Part shown: one piece after another, positions 61,040 to 64,000 of the stretch
Numbering within the stretch: the first letter of the stretch is position 1
Layout: every line of letters begins with the position of its first letter
DNA from: Rhodococcus jostii RHA1
GTDB lineage: Bacteria > Actinomycetota > Actinomycetes > Mycobacteriales > Mycobacteriaceae
Reading direction: 5' to 3'
NCBI RefSeq assembly: GCF_000014565.1
Contig: NC_008268.1
Span: 5,522,501-5,586,500 of the forward strand
Length of the DNA: 64,000 bases
The notes under the pieces: model-generated
Told to the model about the DNA's origin: nothing
Database searches by the model: none
The model's input: the letters and a program-made list of their open reading frames with translations, nothing else
Position numbers and translations under genes: made by a program

Positions 61040-61258
61040 ATGTCGACTTCCAGAACTTCCGCCAGGATCGTGGCGGCCATCGGGGCGGTCCTCGCAGCCC
61101 TCTCGATCTCACTGGTGGGGACGGCCGAAATCGCCGGCGCCAGACCATGTCAGAACGACTGTCACGCACCGGTTCCCAAGCCGCCGGTCGACGGCTGCCA
61201 ACTCTGCAATCCCAACCCACCACCGCCTCCGCCGCCACCGCCCCCGCCGCCACGGTAG
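61040..61258 (+). CDS. Tiny secreted protein with poly-proline tail
   Basis: The 72-residue precursor has a signal peptide (IVAAIGAVLAALSISLVGTAEIAGA) and a mature part of about 40 residues. This part has four Cys (PCQNDCHAPV, GCQLCNP), likely forming two disulfides, and ends in a run of twelve Pro plus Arg. AGGAGG lies 9 bases before the ATG, so it is clearly translated. I do not recognise a family. It may be wall-associated through the Pro tail. Confidence 0.72.
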   Translation: MSTSRTSARIVAAIGAVLAALSISLVGTAEIAGARPCQNDCHAPVPKPPVDGCQLCNPNPPPPPPPPPPPPR

Positions 61259-61277
61259 GGAAGAGTTCGGCATGCGA

Positions 61278-61313
61278 GACACGCGCCTCGGCCGCACGGT
61301 CGGGGCGCGTGTC
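61278..61313. terminator. Hairpin terminator
   Basis: A perfect 10-bp stem GACACGCGCC/GGCGCGTGTC (61278-61287 with 61304-61313) lies between the small secreted-protein gene and the convergent LigD-type gene. Confidence 0.7.
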
Positions 61314-61348
61314 GCGTCATGGGGACGACCTCGGTCAGTCGTCCGCGA

Positions 61349-62320
61349 TCAGTCCTCCGCGCCACCGGGATCCGACTCGCCTTCGGCCTCGTCGCGGTCG
61401 GCCCACTCGAGCAGCGGCTCGAGCGAGAACACGGCGTCGTCGATTCCGGCATGCAGGTCACCGAGTTTCGCGAAGCGGTCGGGGACGGTGGCGATCGTGA
61501 ACTCGTGCGGGTTCACGTCGTCGATCTCCTCCCACGTCACCGGTGTGGACACGGTCGCGTCGGGCACACCCCGCACCGAGTACGCGCTGGCGATGGTGTG
61601 ATCGCGGGCGTTCTGGTTGTAGTCGACGAACAGCTTGCGCGGGTCCCGGTCCTTCCGCCACCAGGTGGTGGTGACGTCCTGCGGGGCCCGGCGCTCCACT
61701 TCGCGGGCGAAGGCCAGCGCGGCCCGCCGGACGTCGCCGAAACCCCAGTCGGGCCGGATCCGGACGTAGACGTGCATGCCGCTTCCGCCGGACGTCTTCG
61801 GCCAGCCCGTCGCACCCAGTTCGTCGAGCACCTCGTGCACCACCCCGGCCACGCGCCGCACCGTGTCGAACCCGCACTCGGGCATCGGATCGAGATCGAT
61901 CCGCCACTCGTCGGGGCGTTCGACGTCCGCGCGGCGCGAGTTCCACGGATGGAACTCGACCGTGGACATCTGCACCGCCCAGATCACGTCCGCCGGGTGC
62001 GTCACGCACAGTTCGTCGGCGTGACGGTTGTACCGCGGAAACGTCACCCGCACCGTCTGGACCCAGTCCGGTGCACCGTGCGGCAACCGCTTCTGGTGCA
62101 CCTTCTCCCCGCTCAGGCCGTCGGGAAAGCGGTGCATCATGCAGGGGCGTTCGCGCAGGGCGCGGACGATCCCATCGCCGACGCTCAGGTAGTAGTTCGC
62201 GAGGTCGAGCTTCGTGGCACCGGTGGCGGGGAAGTAGACGCGTTCCGGGTGCGAGATCCGCACGGTCCGATCGCCGACCTCCAGTTCGACAGCGGGAGCC
62301 TTGCTCTTGCCGGTCGCCAT
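61349..62320 (-). CDS. LigD-type DNA polymerase/primase (NHEJ polymerase domain)
   Basis: The 323-residue protein is a stand-alone polymerase domain of the LigD family. It starts with VRISHPERVYFPATGATKLDLANYYLSV and has the metal-binding DxD in WRIDLDPMPE, the SGGSGMHVYVRI nucleotide site and KLFVDYNQN with a third acidic residue. No ligase or nuclease domain is present, as in mycobacterial PolD1/PolD2. It probably adds nucleotides during end joining or related repair. No ku gene is in the window. Confidence 0.92.
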   Translation of the reverse strand: MATGKSKAPAVELEVGDRTVRISHPERVYFPATGATKLDLANYYLSVGDGIVRALRERPCMMHRFPDGLSGEKVHQKRLPHGAPDWVQTVRVTFPRYNRHADELCVTHPADVIWAVQMSTVEFHPWNSRRADVERPDEWRIDLDPMPECGFDTVRRVAGVVHEVLDELGATGWPKTSGGSGMHVYVRIRPDWGFGDVRRAALAFAREVERRAPQDVTTTWWRKDRDPRKLFVDYNQNARDHTIASAYSVRGVPDATVSTPVTWEEIDDVNPHEFTIATVPDRFAKLGDLHAGIDDAVFSLEPLLEWADRDEAEGESDPGGAED

Positions 62321-62452
62321 GCAGTCAACCTAACCCGCACCCGATCCTTCCCGCGCTGTTTGCAGACGGTTTCGCCGGAATCCCAGGCAATTCGTTCGTT
62401 GCCAGGATGGTCGTGAGAATCCGGCCACTGTCCGTGCGTCTGTGGGGCGGGG

Positions 62453-62887
62453 TCAGAAGCCGGGCGCCCGGCCGCCGTTCCACAGTTGTTCGGTGACGTC
62501 GTGGAAGCAGACGAGGGTCACCGGATCGTCCTGACGACGGAGGATGGGCCGGCTGACGAGTGCGCGCACTCGGGATCCGTCCTGATGTGCGAGGTCGACG
62601 GGTGTGGTGGCGGACTCGCGGAGGTGTTCGACTGCGTCGGCACCCGCCGGTGCGTCGTCCAGGTTGAGGAATTCGGACACCGGACGTCCGCGCAGTGACG
62701 CAACGGGATGACCCAGCATCTCCTCGAAAGCACTGTTCGCGTGGACGACGGTGCCGTCGTTCTCGACCGCCAGGACGGGAACCGGAAGGCGTTCGAGCAG
62801 GACGAGGGCGGGTAGCTGCTCGAGGTAGCCCAAAGGAGTTTCCGGGGTCGGGCGACGTCTCTCCTCATACTCTGCCTGTGCGCTCAC
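62453..62887 (-). CDS. Single PAS-domain protein
   Basis: The 144-residue protein is one PAS fold: LLERLPVPVLAVENDGTVVHANSAFEEMLGHPVASLRGRPVSEFL and VTLVCFHDVTEQ at the end. There is no output domain, so it may act as a small sensor or partner of another regulator. The start is GTG 62887. Confidence 0.85.
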   Translation of the reverse strand: MSAQAEYEERRRPTPETPLGYLEQLPALVLLERLPVPVLAVENDGTVVHANSAFEEMLGHPVASLRGRPVSEFLNLDDAPAGADAVEHLRESATTPVDLAHQDGSRVRALVSRPILRRQDDPVTLVCFHDVTEQLWNGGRAPGF

Positions 62888-63113
62888 AGCCCTATACTCT
62901 CACCGATTCCGACCGCCCGTCCCGTTGTCGTCGTAGTCGGCGGTTCACGTCCTCCGTGGCCGGGATGTGCACCTGACTACCGGTAGCCGCGGCGACACCC
63001 GCCGCACTCGCTACAGCCTGGGATCGTTTCCGAAAATCCGTTGCCCGACCTCACTGCGGTCCGTATTGTCACGTGGCTTTGTCAACCCGTCGAGAGAAGG
63101 AGTTCAACTCGTC

Positions 63114-63602
63114 ATGGAACCTGTCACCGAACGCGACATCAGGTCGTCGTTCATCAACTGCTCCAAAGGCGACGCCAAGCGCCTACCGGTCCCTCGTGAC
63201 CTGGACGACCGGCCCTGGGACGACCTCGACTTCCTCGGCTGGAGTGACCCGTCGTTTCCCGGCCGCTGCTACGTCGTCGTTCCGCGGGACGGTGGTCTCG
63301 TCGGCGTCGCGCTGCGCTACGAAACGGGCGGCTATCGCCGCGCGCAAATGTGCACCGTCTGCATGACCACGCACGCCAATGGCGGCGTCTCGCTGATGAC
63401 GGCACGCAAGTCGGGTGAATCCGGACGCCGGGGCAACTCGATCGGCACCTACATGTGCGCCGATCTCGCCTGCTCGCTCTACGCGCGCCGGAAGAAGTCG
63501 CCCGCGCTGGGTAGGCAGTACCGCGAGGATCTCGAGCCCGAGGAGAGGATCGAGCGGGTCCGCGTCAACCTCGACGCCTTCATCTCGAGGGTCTACGGCT
63601 GA
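63114..63602 (+). CDS. FBP-domain (treble-clef zinc finger) protein
   Basis: The 162-residue protein has the layout of FBP (FusB-like, EF-G-binding) C-terminal zinc-finger proteins: MEPVTERDIRSSFINCSKGDAKRLPVP at the start, then QMCTVCMTTHANGGVSLMTARKSG and GTYMCADLACSLYARRK, giving four Cys for zinc. The relation to ribosome or EF-G binding is by family only; fusidic acid resistance is not shown. ATG 63114 has AAGGAG upstream. Confidence 0.85.
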   Translation: MEPVTERDIRSSFINCSKGDAKRLPVPRDLDDRPWDDLDFLGWSDPSFPGRCYVVVPRDGGLVGVALRYETGGYRRAQMCTVCMTTHANGGVSLMTARKSGESGRRGNSIGTYMCADLACSLYARRKKSPALGRQYREDLEPEERIERVRVNLDAFISRVYG

Positions 63603-63628
63603 CCGACCCGACCCGACACCCACCCATC

Positions 63629-63650
63629 GAGCAGCTCGCTAGCTGCTCGT
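63629..63650. terminator. Hairpin terminator
   Basis: A 9-bp stem CGAGCAGCT/AGCTGCTCG (63629-63637 with 63642-63650) lies 27 bp after the FBP gene stop. Confidence 0.7.
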
Positions 63651-63813
63651 GAGAACGGAGGTAGATGCCATGCGCCGACATTCGAGGAACCCGCGTCCCG
63701 GTGGACCCCGAGTTCGGAGACACTGCAACGACACTCGGGGTGTACGGGACTCCTCTCCGGTCGAGACGGCCCGGACATAGACCGGACCGTCCTGTCCGGA
63801 GAGGATTCCCGAA

Positions 63814-64000
63814 CTATGCTCGTCGACGCCGAGAACTGAAGTGGGCAAATGCCTTCGCCATGATCGGGGTGGTGACGAGCATGATGACCAGGCGCAACAC
63901 CTGAGCGGCCGCGACGAACGTGACGTTGGAGGCGGTGGATGCCGATACGGCCAGCACCGCCGCCAGGCCACCGGGCGTCGTGGCGAGATAGGCCTCGAGC
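63814..64000 (-). CDS. C-terminal end of an AbrB-family membrane protein (partial)
   Basis: The minus-strand frame entering from the right edge encodes about 61 residues and stops at 63814-63816. It reads EAYLATTPGGLAAVLAVSASTASNVTFVAAAQVLRLVIMLVTTPIMAKAF, a hydrophobic segment with the TPGG...V-F-V-AQVLR-L pattern of the AbrB/ammonia-monooxygenase-regulator membrane family. The rest lies outside the window. Confidence 0.7.
   Translation of the reverse strand, partial: LEAYLATTPGGLAAVLAVSASTASNVTFVAAAQVLRLVIMLVTTPIMAKAFAHFSSRRRRA

Noticed and set aside
63782..63799. CCGGAC/GTCCGG hairpin as the terminator of the AbrB-like gene
   Set aside because: Only 6 bp and GC repeats of this size are common here; not strong enough to list as a feature.
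63665..63904. Small plus-strand frame after the FBP gene with GGAGG in front
   Set aside because: It overlaps the AbrB-like gene end, has no recognisable feature and only a 3-base spacer after GGAGG; not supported as a gene.
1..64000. CRISPR array, tRNA or rRNA genes
   Set aside because: No regularly spaced repeats, no CCA-ending cloverleaf and no conserved rRNA stretches were seen on reading; a tRNAscan or Rfam search would settle it.

Overview
The window is a chromosomal segment of a high-GC, mycolic-acid-producing actinobacterium, most likely a Rhodococcus of the R. jostii/opacus type. The reasons are the GC-rich third codon positions, many GTG starts, an AftD arabinofuranosyltransferase, an antigen-85-like mycolyltransferase, and a gene order that, from memory, follows the Mycobacterium tuberculosis block Rv0223c to Rv0244c with extra genes inserted. 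The species was not proven; this is inference from gene content and synteny.

Layout. (1) 0.2-4.1 kb: a three-gene minus-strand operon (phosphotransferase, beta-rich conserved protein, aldehyde dehydrogenase) with a KstR-type palindrome just upstream. (2) 4.1-20 kb: an envelope block with a ROK sugar kinase, methyltransferase, GT4 glycosyltransferase, two polytopic membrane proteins, a DUF3068 protein, an acyltransferase, AftD, a small DUF2613 protein and an LpqI/NagZ-type lipoprotein, interrupted by isochorismate synthase and a universal stress protein. (3) 20.2-33.5 kb: fatty-acid metabolism (TetR regulator, HtdX, FabG4, FadA2, FadE5, FabH-like synthase). Four copies of one 14-bp palindrome sit in front of these units. 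A VanW protein and an AbiEi/DUF559-like gene bracketed by related palindromes lie between fadA2 and fadE5. (4) 33.5-44.6 kb: accessory and secreted functions: a DUF3060 lipoprotein, two membrane-anchored HNH nucleases, a phosphodiesterase, a P450/TetR pair, a hydrolase, an FMN-dependent hydroxy-acid oxidase, a mycolyltransferase and ArfB. (5) 44.6-46.7 kb: a decayed TnpB element with 15-bp inverted ends. (6) 46.8-49.2 kb: a small sigma factor, VOC protein, SRPBCC/ArsR pair and a TetR regulator. (7) 49.4-60.9 kb: a long same-strand run with an AurF-like diiron oxygenase, a Baeyer-Villiger-type monooxygenase, XdhC, and a complete form I carbon monoxide dehydrogenase set (coxM, coxS, coxL, XdhC-YHS, coxD, coxG, coxE). 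(8) 61-64 kb: a tiny proline-tailed secreted protein, a LigD-type polymerase, a PAS protein, an FBP-domain protein and the end of an AbrB-family membrane protein.

How the parts work together. The envelope block should build and trim arabinan/lipoglycan and peptidoglycan. The fatty-acid block looks like one small regulon controlled by the TetR protein encoded beside it, joining a dehydratase, ketoreductase, thiolase, acyl-CoA dehydrogenase and a KAS III enzyme. The cox cluster carries the form I active-site signature (AYxCSFR) and its maturation genes, so the organism should be able to oxidise CO in air.

The strongest leads are the four-copy operator regulon, the KstR-like site, the cox operon with its XdhC-YHS fusion and adjoining monooxygenase genes, the palindrome-bracketed AbiEi-like gene with a probable one-base frameshift, and the TnpB remnant. 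All operator assignments are inferred from sequence symmetry and position.
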